Source: Rugalucina vietnamica (taxonomy: Eukaryota; Mollusca; Bivalvia; Lucinida; Lucinidae). From it: a stretch of DNA of 64,000 bases. Under the pieces are notes generated by a model. That model made no database searches. It was not told the origin of the DNA and saw only the letters and a program-made list of their open reading frames with translations. Below are positions 23,613 through 34,370 of the stretch, piece by piece. The stretch lies in NCBI GenBank assembly GCA_964017185.1, contig OZ024873.1:43634760-43698759 (forward strand). The letters are read 5' to 3'. Position 1 is the stretch's first letter. The number at the start of each line of letters is the position of its first letter. The translations under genes were made by a program, and so were the position numbers.

Positions 23613-24094
23613 TGTTAAAAATATCGATTTTTTTATTCTTATGAAATTTTCAATTTTTACAGCTGAAAAAAAATCTCTGTTTATTGCATAGGCAAATTTT
23701 CGTAATGTATGGTCCAAGCTAGAATGTTGTCTGGTAAGTGGTTGTCAAGATGTACCAAGGTAACTGTAGCGTGGTGTATCCATGTATATTATTATTTAGA
23801 TATTTATTTATCAAAATCATTACCACTGTTCTGGTTTATTTTTTTCTTCTTCGTGAACAATAAGCGTTGGCGTTGCTGACCATATCAACAACATCGACGC
23901 TTAGTGTCAATCGACTACAATAAGCGTAGCGACTGCAACGCCTAGTGTCGATATGAACAATAAGCGTTGCAGTCGCTACGCTTATTGTCCTTGGTGGACA
24001 ATAAGCGTCGATGGACAATAAGCGGTTCTACAGTGCTCTAATCAATTGCCTGCTTCGTCTCCTACTGGTTAATTGCGATCAGCATGGATCCCTC

Positions 24095-25110
24095 TTAGCG
24101 GTCAATGTAAAAAGAAAACGACAAAGGTACTCCCTTTGAGGATTGGCACATGAAATGAGTCAGTAGAACGGCCCTTGTGGACAGGGAACTAAGGAGGTAT
24201 ACAGATAGCTGCACAGTACGATACTCGGTTCGCAGATATTAAGATCATAGAAGTTTGTGCTGGATTCACTTTCTTCTGGAGTGGACACAAAAGTGAAGAG
24301 AAGCAGGAGTTGGCTGTGCCTTTAAAACGGAACTTGTTGGTAAGCTTTCAGGATTGCCAAAAGGTTTCAATGACCGTCTAAATGACATTTAGACCTCCAC
24401 TGTCAGGCAAAAAGTATGCAATTGTTGTCAGTGCCTAGGTACCTACGCTGACCAATCCAAATGAGGTTAAGGACAAGTTCTATAATGACTTAGACATAAT
24501 TATTTCTACAACACCCTGTACAGACAATCGCATCTTTCTTGGCGATTTAAATGCCAGAGCTGATACAGACCACCAGACCTGAGGAGTTATAGGTTCAGAA
24601 GGTGTTGGAAAGTGCGACAGCAATGGACCCTTACATCTATGGAAGTGTGCTGAACATGATTTATTATCACCAACACAGTCTTCTGTCTACCTAATCGAAA
24701 CATAACATCCTAGATGCATCCACGATCCAAACAATCGCATCTCATATATTGTGTCATAGTACAGAAACGGACAGACAGGATATCAGAGTGACAAAGACTA
24801 TGCGTGGTGCAGACTGCTGGATCGATCACAGACTGGTTGTCAGCAAACTCAACCTTAGAATCAAGCCTGCCAGGCGACCTCAATGCAAGAAAGTTCCTAA
24901 GAGACTGTATGTCAAAAGCTGCATAAAGATTGCAGAGGCAATATTTCTTAAATGGCATTTGCAACCAAGTGGGTGCAACCAATCTCAGTTCAGAGGACCC
25001 AGAAGAAAACTGGATAGTTTTTCATTACGTGGTTCATTCTCCAACTGCAACGCCCATCTCACAAACATCAAGACTGGTTTGACGAGAATCATGAAGAAAT
25101 TCAGCGGCTT
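24095..25110 (+). pseudogene. LINE endonuclease (EEP fold) remnant
   Basis: Read across several frames, the remnant shows a glycine/serine block FFWSGHKSE (~24270), FLGDLNARA-type sequence (~24537, the 'GDFNA' motif), ITNTVF.LPNRN (~24665) and TKTMRGADCWIDHRLVVSKL (~24792). The last corresponds to the catalytic 'SDH' region of AP-type endonucleases of RTE-like LINEs; proteins of this type are often labelled craniofacial development protein 2-like. The longest open stretch is about 130 codons. It ends at the boundary of the inserted repeat at 25111, within ...EIQRLL. Confidence 0.7.
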
Positions 25111-26812
25111 TTTAGCTCACCTGAGCCGAAGGCTCAGAAGGTGAGCTAATAGGATGGCCATGCTCCGTCGTCCGTCTGTCCGTCGTCGTCCGTCCACAAT
25201 TTCAAAGATCTTCTCCTCTGAAACCGTTTGGCCAATCAAAGCCAAACTTCATGTGCATCATCCTTAGGAAGATGGAACGAAAGTTTATATAAATGATTCA
25301 GGTCACATGACCAAGATGGCCGCCATGGCTATAAATAGCAAAAACCTTTAAAAATCTTCTTCTCCAGAACCAGTGGGCCAATTTCCACGAAACTTGGTAA
25401 TCATAGTTTATATAAATCATGACCCTAAGATGACCTTGACCTATTTTACAGCAAGGTCAACTTAGGTCACCAATACATTTGAATGGGAAAAAATGGTAAA
25501 ATGCTATTTAATGGATAAAACTTACTGGGAATAGGCAAATGGACAGAAGATTAATATTAATGGAAAAATTGAGCCCCTGGGGGGTTGTCTGCCCCTGCCC
25601 CGGGGCTATATACATGTACATGACCGTAATATTCGAACATTTTCTTCTCTGAAAACGCTAGGCCAATCAAAGTCAAACTTCATGTGGAGCATCCTTGGGA
25701 AGGGGGAATGAATGACATATAAATGGTCAAGGTCACATGACCAAGATGGCCGCCATGGCTATAAATAGCAAAAACGTTTAAAAATCTTCTTCTTCAGAAC
25801 CAGAAGGCCTATGATTTTGAAACTTGATGTGAAGTATGTGGGAATGGAGCTCTACAAAGTTTATATAAATCATGACCCTGGGAGGACCTTGACCTAATTT
25901 ACGGCAAGGTCAACTTAGGTCTCCAATGCATTGGAATGGGAAAAATAGGAAAATGTAATTAAATGGCAGAAAACTTGCTAGAAATGAGCAAATGGACAGA
26001 AGATTTGTGTTTAAGAAAATATTTTGGGCCCAGGGGTTGTCTGCCCCTGCCCAGTGCTATATAAATCATGACCCTGGGATGAGCTTGACCTATTTTACGG
26101 CAAGGTCAACTTAGGTTGCCCATGCATTTGAATGGAAAAAAATAGGAAAATGTTACGTAATGGCTGAAAACTTGCTAGGATTGAGCAAATGGACAGAAGA
26201 TTTATGCTTATGAAAATATTTAAGGCCCAGGGGTTGTCTGCCCCTGCCCCGGAGCTATGTAGATGACCATAATATACAAACAGCTTTTTCTCAGAAACTG
26301 CTTAGCCAATCAAAGCCAAACTCTTTGTGGAGCATCCTTAGGAACTGCAAATGAAAGTTTATATACATGTTCAAGGTCACATGACCAAGATGGCCGCCAT
26401 GGCTATAAATAGCAATTTTTTTTAAAATCTTCTTCTTCAGAACCAGAAGGCTTATAATTTTGAAACTTGGCATGAAGCATTTAGGAACGGAGGTCTACAA
26501 AATTTGTATAAATCATGACACTGGGATGACCTTGACCTATTTCACGGCAAGGTCAACTTAGATCGCCCATGCATTTGAATGGAGAAAATTGTTAAAATGT
26601 CATTTGAAGGACAAAACTTGCAGTTAATTGGCAAATGGACTGAATTTCTATGATTTGAAAAAGACATTGACTCCAGGAGTTATTCTGACCCTGCCCTAGG
26701 GTTATATACATGTACATGCATTGTACCATTCTAGTCTAACAAGTTAATTGGTACATGTATATATCTCAGGTCTCAGGTGAGCGTTTACAGGACCATTGTT
26801 CATTTGGTTTAA
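25111..26812 (+). mobile_element. Complete GGCCGCCAT-family element inserted in the LINE
   Basis: The element runs from TTTTAGCTCACCTGAGCCGA to ...CTCAGGTGAGCGTTTACAGG-ACCATTG-TTCATTTGG. LINE coding sequence reads NEIQRLL before it and KHQLYKAHQ after it, so the borders are fixed by the empty site. TTTA occurs at both borders (possible duplication). The ends are partly complementary (GCTCACCTGAG and CTCAGGTGAGC). Inside are three diverged ~430-600 bp units, each with CATGACCAAGATGGCCGCCA, GGCTATAAATAGC and TGACCTTGACCTATTTTACG. No ORF is seen, so it is non-autonomous. Confidence 0.85.
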
Positions 26813-28345
26813 GGAAAGCACCAGTTGTACAAGGCACATCAAGATGATATTAGCTCATTATCCAAGAAGACAGCATACAGTCATACTTGTAAGACAATTT
26901 AGACCAAGTTCAGGGATATGCAAGACTCCTGGTTGAGAAAGAAAGCAGAAGAATTTCAGCTTTTCGCCAACAGAAAAGTCATAAAGAAATTCCATCACGT
27001 ACTGAAAACATTTTATGACCCAAAGAATTCTGGAGCCACCACCTGGCATCATTGCAGATGGAAGCACTCACCTTACAGATAAAAATAGTATCTTGGGATG
27101 GTGAGTAGGAAACTTAGTGTGCTCAGTCGGCCATCAAGTATCAATGACGATGCTATCGACATACTCCCAGATAGAGTGCAATGTTCTGCTTGATGAATTT
27201 CCCACCGTATTGGAATCAAGAAAAGCAGTTCAACAACTTTCATCTAGTAAAGCTCCAAGGACAGACACAGGTCTATAAGGCTGGATGACTAGCAATGGCA
27301 GAGAAACTGACAGAATTGTTTCATAGTATTTTGAGGAATTTATGGATGTATCCATAGTCCACCTATACAAGAGGAAAGGAAATTCTCAAGTCTGTGACAA
27401 TCACAGAGGAATTTTGCTCCTTGCAATTGCTGGAAAGATACTCGCGGAAATCATGTTGCATCGCTTGAATATTCATCTTGACCAGACGGAACTTATCCCA
27501 GGAAGCAACTGTGGGTTCAGGAAGGACAGGGGACAGTAGACATGATCTTCACAGCAAGACAACCTCAAAAGAAATGCTAAGAACAGAATGATGACCTAAA
27601 GATGACACAGACAGTCGTTTATACACCAATCGTCAGTGTGAATGGACAAAAACTGAAAGTTGTTGATAAAATCACCCTACTTGGGAACCACTCTATCCAG
27701 AGTAGTGCACATTGATGATTACCGGTGTGGCATTTAGATGACTCCGTGCGAATGTCTGGGAGCGAAATGGAATCAAGCTTGACACAAAGCTGAAAGTCTA
27801 CAAGACAGTGGTACTGCCAACCCTCCTATACGCGCGAGAGATCTGTACACTATGCCAACGTCATACAAAGAGACTTAATAGTTTCCACTTAAACTGTTTG
27901 AGAAAATTGTTAAAATTCAAATGACAAGACAAGATCCCAGACACAGAGGTCCTGAGGAAGGTGGGATGCAAAGCATGCATACAGTCTTAAAGCTAGCACA
28001 TCCGAGATGGACAGGTCGATCGTGTTATAAAAATCATAGTCTGAAGAGTGACTGCCAAAGAAAATTTTCTATGGAGGGAAAGCGCTCTGATGGCGGCCAT
28101 AAAAACGTCATAAAGTCACCCTTAAAGCCACGCTGAAAGAGATACCAATAAAGTCATGGGAACAGGCTGCTTAGGATCGATCAAAGTCGCGCGGTCTCAT
28201 CAATTAAGGAACAGCTCATTATGAAGAAAAGAGAATCTTTGAAGCTGGTAAAAAGCACAGAGAGCGCTAAGCCAGGGTCGATGGGCCATTACCAGTCTCT
28301 TCAACATTGACTTGCTCTACTTGCATTCGGCAATTTAGAGCTCAA
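26813..28345 (+). pseudogene. LINE reverse transcriptase and C-terminal remnant
   Basis: The match to the minus-strand copy is clear in pieces: MQDSWLRKKAEEFQLFANRK (26918), VCDNHRGILLLAIAGKILAE (27389), LDQTELIPGSNCGFRKDRGQ (27480), then a jump to sequence downstream of the RT core (VWERNGIKLDTKLKVYKTVV, ~27755). The segment between, which would hold the FVDL.KAFD and YADD motifs, is missing. The C-terminal cysteine finger is still visible at 28310-28345 (CSTCIRQFRAQTG), where the MITE interrupts it. Confidence 0.8.
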
Positions 28346-28693
28346 ACTGGCCAGGCCAAAAAAAAAGAATGTTTCTGGTAACATGCCAGAAAAAAAATGG
28401 GTCGATAGGTCGGGATTTTTTTTTGGGGGGGGGAGGGAAGCCTTACCATGTAAAATACCTGAACATAGATATACAGTTTAATCAGAATTAAACTGTTTTC
28501 TCCTCCACTGCACATGCACAGCTTCTTAGTTAAGTTTTTTTTTTATTCATTTGCCGGTCCGGTACTTGAAAAACACGATCTTTTTTCGATTTTCGAGTTT
28601 TTATTTTCGGAAAACAGGAAAAAAAATATTAGAGTCGGGGAGTTTTTGACAGGGTCGGTCGGGTTACCGGAAACATTCCTTTTTTTTTGCCCC
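28346..28693. mobile_element. Short MITE with A/T-run termini
   Basis: The left end GGCCAAAAAAAAAGAATGTT-TCTGGTAAC is the near-complement of the right end, whose reverse reads GGCAAAAAAAAAGGAATGTT-TCCGGTAAC. It interrupts the C-terminal zinc finger of the old LINE (FRAQTG before, SENSP after). It is ~350 bp with no coding content. Internal GGGTCGATAGGTCGGG and GACAGGGTCGGTCGGGTTAC extend the pairing. Confidence 0.8.
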
Positions 28694-28795
28694 ATCAGAG
28701 AACTCACCGACATACGTGAATAATTTAATAATCAATGAATATAGATGGTCTTTTTCATTAGTGAGAGACGAACGACCACGACCCGCTTATAATAA

Positions 28796-29124
28796 TAACC
28801 AGAGGACCAATGGTCCTGTAAACGCCTGATACTTGCAGTTCGATCTGCCAAAAAAAACAACAAAAAAAACAACTACTGCCCTACTGCCCAGTGATGCTCT
28901 GTGTGTAATTTGACCAAGCTCCGCCTACTGGTTTTGGAGATACTGATGTTTAATGTTTTCCTATAGTAAGTCTACGGAGACTATCGACCCCTGAGGCATG
29001 GCCAAATTTGGCCCCAGGAGGCATGATTGGCACAAATTATTTAGAGGATCATTAGCCATTGCCACATACTAGATATCAAAGCTTCAAAGCTGTGGGTCTT
29101 GTTTTTTTTTGTTTTGTTTTTTTT
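28796..29124 (-). repeat. Inverted 3' end of the GGCCGCCAT family plus unassigned repeat
   Basis: 28796-28850 is the reverse complement of the family's 3' terminus (AGGACCAATGGTCCTGTAAACG). The following ~250 bp (GACCAAGCTCCGCCTACTGG, CCCCTGAGGCATGGCC) is unassigned. Confidence 0.65.
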
Positions 29125-30550
29125 AGCTCGACTGAGCCGAAGGCTCAAAGGGGAGCTTATAGGATAGGTAGGCACCCGGCGTCCGTCCGTCGGCGTCGTC
29201 GTCCGTCGTCCACCATTTTCAAGGATCTTCTCCTCTGAAACCGCTTGGCCAATCAAAGCCAAATTTTATGTGAAGCATCTATAGGAAGGGGGGACCAATT
29301 TATATATAAATAATCCAGGCCACATGATCAAGATGGCCGCCATGCCCATATATGGTAAAAACCTTTAAAAATCTTCTTCTCCTGAACCCAAAGGCCTAGG
29401 ATCTTGAAACTTGGCGTGTAGCATGAGGGATTCAAGGTCTACAATTTATATATAAATCATGACCCTGTGATGACCTTGACCTATTTTACGGCAAGGTCAA
29501 CATAGGTTGCCAATGCATTTGAATGGGGAAACCTTTTAAAATGTCATTTAAAGTGAAAGTTTTGCAGGAAATGGGCAGTAGGACTGAATTTTAATGATTC
29601 TGAAAAATAAAATGGACCCCAGGGGCTCTTATGCACCCACCCTGGGGCAATATGCATGTATATCTCCATAATATTCAAACATCTTCTCCTCTGAAACCGC
29701 TTGGCCAATCAAAGCCAAATTTTATGTGAAGCATCTATAGGTTGGGGTAACCAATGTGTATATAAATAATCCAGGTCACATGACCAAGATGGTCGCCATG
29801 TCCATATATGGTAAAAACCCTTCAAAAATCTTCTTCTCCGGAACCGGTTGACCGATTATAACGAAACTTGGCATGAAGTATCGATGACTAAAGTACGCCA
29901 ATGCATTTGAATGGGGAAAACTTTTGAAATGTCATTTAAAGTGAAAGTCTTGCAGGAAATGCATAGTAGGACTGAATATTAATGATTCTGATAAAGATTG
30001 GTCCCCAGGAGCTCATATGCCCCCACCCCGTGGCATTATACATGTATATTTCCATAATATTCAAACATCTTCTCCTCTGAAACAACTTGGCCAATCAAAG
30101 CCAAATTTTATGTGAAGCATCTATAGGATGGGGTTACCAACGTAGATATAAATAATCCAGGTCACATGACCAAGATGGCCGCCATGCCCATATATGGTAA
30201 AAACCCTTCAAAAATCTTCTCCGGAACCGGTGGACTGATTTCAAAGAAACATGGCTAAAGTACTACAATGTGTATATAAATCATGATCCTGTGATGACCT
30301 TGACCTATTTTACGGCAAGGTCAACATAGGTTGCCAATGCATTTGAATGGGGAAAACTGTTAACATGTAATTTAAAGGGAATAAATAAAATAGAAATTGG
30401 CAAATGGACAGAAAATTGATTATTCTGAAAACAAATGGCCCAAGGGCTTCATCTGCCCCAACTGGGGCTAAATACCATAATATTCAAACATGCTTATTGG
30501 CATATGTAGCAGATCTCAGGTGAGCGTTTACAGGACCATTGGTCCTCTGT
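29125..30550 (+). mobile_element. Near-complete GGCCGCCAT-family element
   Basis: It starts TTTAGCTCGACTGAGCCGAAGG and ends CTCAGGTGAGCGTTTACAGG-ACCATTGGTCCTCTG. Three units are present with GATGGCCGCCATGCCC (or GGTCGCCATG), CATATATGGTAAAAACC and TGACCTTGACCTATTTTACG. The terminal structure is the same as the copy at 25111, here flanked by T-rich tracts on both sides. Confidence 0.85.
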
Positions 30551-30561
30551 TTTTTTTTAAT

Positions 30562-31370
30562 ACCATTAAAACGTATATGTTGCCATGGCAACCAGAGTTC
30601 CAGATCGATCTGCACAAAACAAGCATAGCAGCCATCTTGGCTGTGTGACCAAGTTTCTGCAAACTAGCTTTGGTTCCCGGGCATGTGATATGTAAGTCCC
30701 TGATGCTACATCTCAATTTAATTTCATGACCAAGGACATTTTTAACAGTTTTCCCTCATTCAAAGGCATAGGCGACCTATGTTGACCTTGACGTAAAATA
30801 GGTCAAGGTCACCACAGGGTCATGATTTATATACACAATGTAGTACTTAAGCCATGATGATTCATGCCAAGTTTCTTTAAAATCGGTCCACCGGTTTCGG
30901 AGAATAAAGTTTTGAAGGGTTTTTACCATATATAGGCATAGTGGCCATATGACCTGGATTATTTATATGTACATTGGTAAACCCATCCTATAGATGCTTC
31001 TCACCAAATTTGGCTTTGATTGGCTAAGTTGTTTCTGAGAAGAACATGTTTGAATATTATGGAAATATACACCCCCGGGGTGGGGGCATATGAGCTCCTG
31101 GGGACCAATGTTTTCAGAATCATTAATATTGCCTACTGCGCATTTCCTGCGAGACATTCACTTTAAATGATATTTTAGTTTTCCCCATTCAAATGCATTG
31201 GCAACCTATGTTGACTTTACCGTAAACTAGGTCAAGGTCATCACAGGGTCATGATTTATATATACATTGTAGTACTTGAGTCATCAATACTTCATGCCAC
31301 GTTTTGTTGAAATCAGTCCACCGGTTCTGGAGAAGAAGATTTTTAAAGGTTTTTACGCTTCCTTAACAAA
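30562..31370 (-). repeat. GGCCGCCAT-family fragment, reverse orientation
   Basis: Reverse-complement matches to two internal units: GACCTATGTTGACCTTGACG, TCATGATTTATATACACAAT and GGTTTTTACCATATATAGGC. It lies tail to tail with the 29125 copy and so forms a large imperfect inverted repeat. The first ~150 bp (GTTGCCATGGCAACC) is less certain. Confidence 0.8.
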
Positions 31371-31382
31371 ATCAAACAAAAT

Positions 31383-31386
<4 letters not shown>

Positions 31387-31418
<32 letters not shown>
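31387..31418. repeat. (GA)n microsatellite
   Basis: About 16 GA dinucleotides, followed by a TATATATA stretch. Confidence 0.95.
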
Positions 31419-31421
<3 letters not shown>

Positions 31422-31424
31422 ATA

Positions 31425-32199
31425 TATCAAACGATATTGTTATTAAGAAGGACGATCAAATGGTTAAACAGAATCGCTTTTGGAACAATGCAGATCCAGT
31501 ACGTGAATGAATCAAAACTTACCAAATAATAAATGGCGACTTGACGTGACACTTGAAATAGCAACAAAAAATATGTTTAACAAATGGGAAAAAACGGTCA
31601 AATAATCCATTAAAATTTTAGCGTCTATTGTTCCTGATTTAAATCTGACAACTGTTAGACCTTTGCAGCTGCATATTTTCATGATTATAAAATCTTAATT
31701 TGAAGCATCCGCTGTCACAGAGTGTAGTTAAAGATTGACACACTTCATGTTTCCTGATTAAATCAAGTGTTATGCAATAATTGACATGAATGGAAATACT
31801 ACTTTAACTCGCACATTCTGCCTATTAAAAGAGTAATCGCGCAGACTGCTCTCTGGATTGAAGAAAATTGTTCTAAATGCTGTTTCTTGCCAACGTGAGC
31901 AAACATCCCGGTTGACCTGCTTCATATCCCTATAGGAGTAGACTATTCGGGTATACAGTACGTTTTTGAGGGCACGCGAATACTTGAAATCAAACATTAT
32001 GATTTCCTAATAGACAAGTAACTATTTTTTTCAGGAGACCACTAGAAATCATTTTAAGGAGGCCGGAATGTTAATGCTAAGTTATATGGTGAAACTGTTG
32101 ATCAACCTTTGCTGAACAATACCTGCCTTGTCTGCAGTCGAGGAAATGGCTTTTCATGCAAATTACAGAGGTCAAAGTGTATTTTCACTATTCCAGCAA
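31425..32199. other. No recognised feature
   Basis: AT-rich, with only short ORFs and no similarity to the other repeats in the window. It separates the reverse GGCCGCCAT fragment from the 3' end of the minus-strand LINE. Confidence 0.5.
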
Positions 32200-34370
32200 T
32201 ATGATAGTTCGTTTCTCACTAATGAGAAAGACCATCATTATTTCTTGAATAGTGCTGATGTGTGTTGGTGAGTTCTTTGATGGCTGACTAGGCCAATTCT
32301 GGCTCTAAACTGTCGGTTGCAAGTAGAGCAAGTCAATGTCATAGAGTCTGATGGTGGCACATTTGTTTTGGCTTTGCGCTCTCTTCGCTTTCTTTCAGCT
32401 TCACAGATTCTCTTCTTTTCATAAAGAGCTGCTCCTTTGTTGATGAGACCTCGCCACTTTGATCGCTCCTGTGCAGTCTGTTCCCAGGACCCCATTGGTA
32501 TTTCGAAATCCTTCAGAGAGGCTTTGCGGGTGTCTTTGTAGCGTTTCTTCTGGCCACCTTGAGAGCGCTTTCCCTCCTGTAGTTCTCCATAGAAAACTTT
32601 CTTTGGAAGTCGCGCATCAGGCATTCTTATAACATGGCCAGTCCATCTTAGCTGTGCTAGCTTTAAGACTGCATGCATGCTTTGCATCCCTGCTTTCGTC
32701 AGGACCTCTGTGTCTGGAATCTTGTCCTGCCACTTGATTTTTAACAACTTTCTCAAACAGCTTAAGTGGAAATGGTTAAGTCTCTTTGCATGGCGTTGGT
32801 ATACTGTCCAGGTCTCACATGCATACAAGAGGGTTGGCAGTACCACAGCCTTGTAGACTTTCAGCTTGGTGTCAAGCTTGATTCCATTTCGCTCCCAGAC
32901 ATTTGCACGGAGTCGTCCGAATGCCACACTAGCCTTTGCAATTCTGGCAGTGATCTCATCATCAGTATGCACTGCTCTGGAGAGAGTGCTTCCCAGGTAG
33001 GTGAACTTGTCAACAACTTTCAGTTTTTGCCCATTCACAGTGATGGTTGGTTCATTATATGGCTTTCCGGGCGCTGGTTGGTGTACAACCTCTGTCTTTT
33101 TTTGTGCTGATTGTGAGATCATAGTTATCACATGACTGTGAGACTTGATTCATGGCTCTTTGCATTTTTGCCTCTGTGCTGGCACTCTTATCCATATCAT
33201 CTGCATAGAGGAGCTCATCTAGCACATCAGTCTGGACCTTAGTTTTGGCTTGCAACCTTCTGAGGTTGAATATGTTGCCATCAAAACGGTACCTGATTGG
33301 AAAACCAGTGTCACTGTCCTGAAAAGCATCCATAAGCATGGCAGAAAACATCATGCTGAACAGTGTTGGTGCCAGAACACAGCCTTGTTTGACCCCATTT
33401 GTTACTTCAAATGGTTCAGAGAACTCTCCATCATTTTGCACACGTGCCTGCATGCCATCATGAAACTGCCGCACCATTGCTATGAATCTGGGTGGACAGC
33501 CAAACTTGGCCATGATTTTCCAGAGTCCATCACGACTAACAGTGTCAAAAGCTTTGATGAGGTCAACAAACGTCATGTATAGATCTGCATTCTGTTCTTG
33601 GCATTTCTCCTGAAGCTGCCTTGCTGTGAATATCATGTCTATTGTCCCTCTGTCTTTTCTGAATCCACATTGACTTTCTGGGATAAGTCCCGTCTGATCA
33701 AGATGAACATTCAGACGATTCAACAGAATTTTTGCAAGTATCTTCCCAGCAATTGATAGGAGGGAGATGCCTCTGTGATTGTCACAGACTTGAGGATTTC
33801 CTTTCCGCTTGTATAGGTGGATTATGGATGCATCCTTAAATTCTTGTGGGATAGCCTCCTTTCTCCACATACAGTGAAACAACTCTGTCAGTTTCTCTGC
33901 CATGGGTAGCCCCCCAGCCTTGTAAACTTCGGCAGGAATTGCATCTGCACCTGGGGCTTTGCCAGATGATAGTTGTTGAACTGCTTTTCTTGTTTCCGTA
34001 ACGGTAGGAAATTCATCTAACAGAACATTGCACTCTATCTGTGGAAGTCTGTCGATTGCATCCTCATTGATGCTTGATGGTCGATTAAGCACACTATTGA
34101 AGTGTTCTGCCCACCTTTCCAAGATAGCTTCTTTATCTGTGAGAAGAGTGTTTCCATCTGCACTGAGCAATGTGGTGGCTCCAGAACTCTTTGGACCATA
34201 AATGGTTTTCAGTGCATCATGAAATTTCTTCATGTCCTTTCTATCCGCAAAAGACTGAATTTCTTCTGTTTTCTTCCTCAGCCAGGAATCTTGCATGTCC
34301 CTAAGCTTGGTCTGGACTGTCTTACAAATGTTGCAGTAGGCTGCTTTCTTTGATACTGAGCTAGTATAAT
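32200..34370 (-). mobile_element. Young 5'-truncated RTE-like LINE
   Basis: It contains the RT and C-terminal domains with a short 3' UTR (32200-32237; ends TGATGGTCTTTCTCATTAGT-GAGAAACGAAC). Homology to the old copy begins at SSVSKKAAYCNIC (34362). The endonuclease is absent, so the copy was truncated on insertion. The coding part is open apart from one frameshift, in contrast to the heavily decayed copy at 24095-28790. Confidence 0.85.
32238..34362 (-). pseudogene. LINE reverse transcriptase with C-terminal C2H2 finger
   Basis: The frame is open from 34362 (first ATG of the coding part at 34296) to ~33100. It carries IHLYKRKGNPQVCDNHRGIS, GLIPESQCGFRKDRGTIDMI, FVDLIKAFDTVSRDGLW (motif A), GVKQGCVLAPTLFS (motif B) and LLYADDM (motif C, catalytic DD). 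A T run of seven at 33097-33103 shifts the frame. The reading continues in the overlapping frame to 32238: FTYLGSTLS, VYKAVVLPTLLYACETW and LRWTGHVIRM. Near the end is a classical C2H2 finger, CSTCNRQFRARIGLVSHQRTH. One base change would separate this from an intact 3' ORF. The family is best described as RTE-like (inference from motifs). Confidence 0.88.

Larger units (their letters stand above)
19893..24032. mobile_element. 4.1-kb TIR element with ACGCTTATTGTCC arrays
   Basis: The left end reads TGTAGAACCGCTTATTATCC then ATCGACGCTTATTGTCC. The right end is its complement, ending CGGTTCTACA at 24032. The flanks GTGCTCATC (19884-19892) and GTGCTCTAA (24033-24041) agree at the first six positions, suggesting an 8-9 bp target duplication. 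Each end has ~160-190 bp of palindromic units (AACGCTTATTGTCC and its complement GGACAATAAGCG). The same units recur at 22405-22650 and 23318-23425. There is no transposase ORF. The interior holds other repeats (20640-21540, 21830-22380), so it may be a composite of nested insertions. An 8-9 bp duplication would fit hAT or Mutator-like elements (inference). Confidence 0.6.
24095..28790 (+). mobile_element. Old RTE-like LINE copy, twice interrupted
   Basis: Similarity runs from an endonuclease region (24095-25110) through the RT region (26813-27720) to the C-terminal zinc finger and 3' UTR (to ~28790). It is the same family as the minus-strand copy at 32200-34370. It is interrupted by a GGCCGCCAT element (25111-26812) and a MITE (28346-28693). 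Stops and frameshifts are numerous. The RT core around the YADD motif is deleted (near 27600). It shares TGATGGTCTTTCTCATTAG-type 3' UTR sequence with the younger copy. Confidence 0.85.

Noticed and set aside
24749-25144. 131-codon ORF as a host gene
   Set aside because: It is a degenerate piece of the LINE endonuclease that runs into the inserted GGCCGCCAT element.
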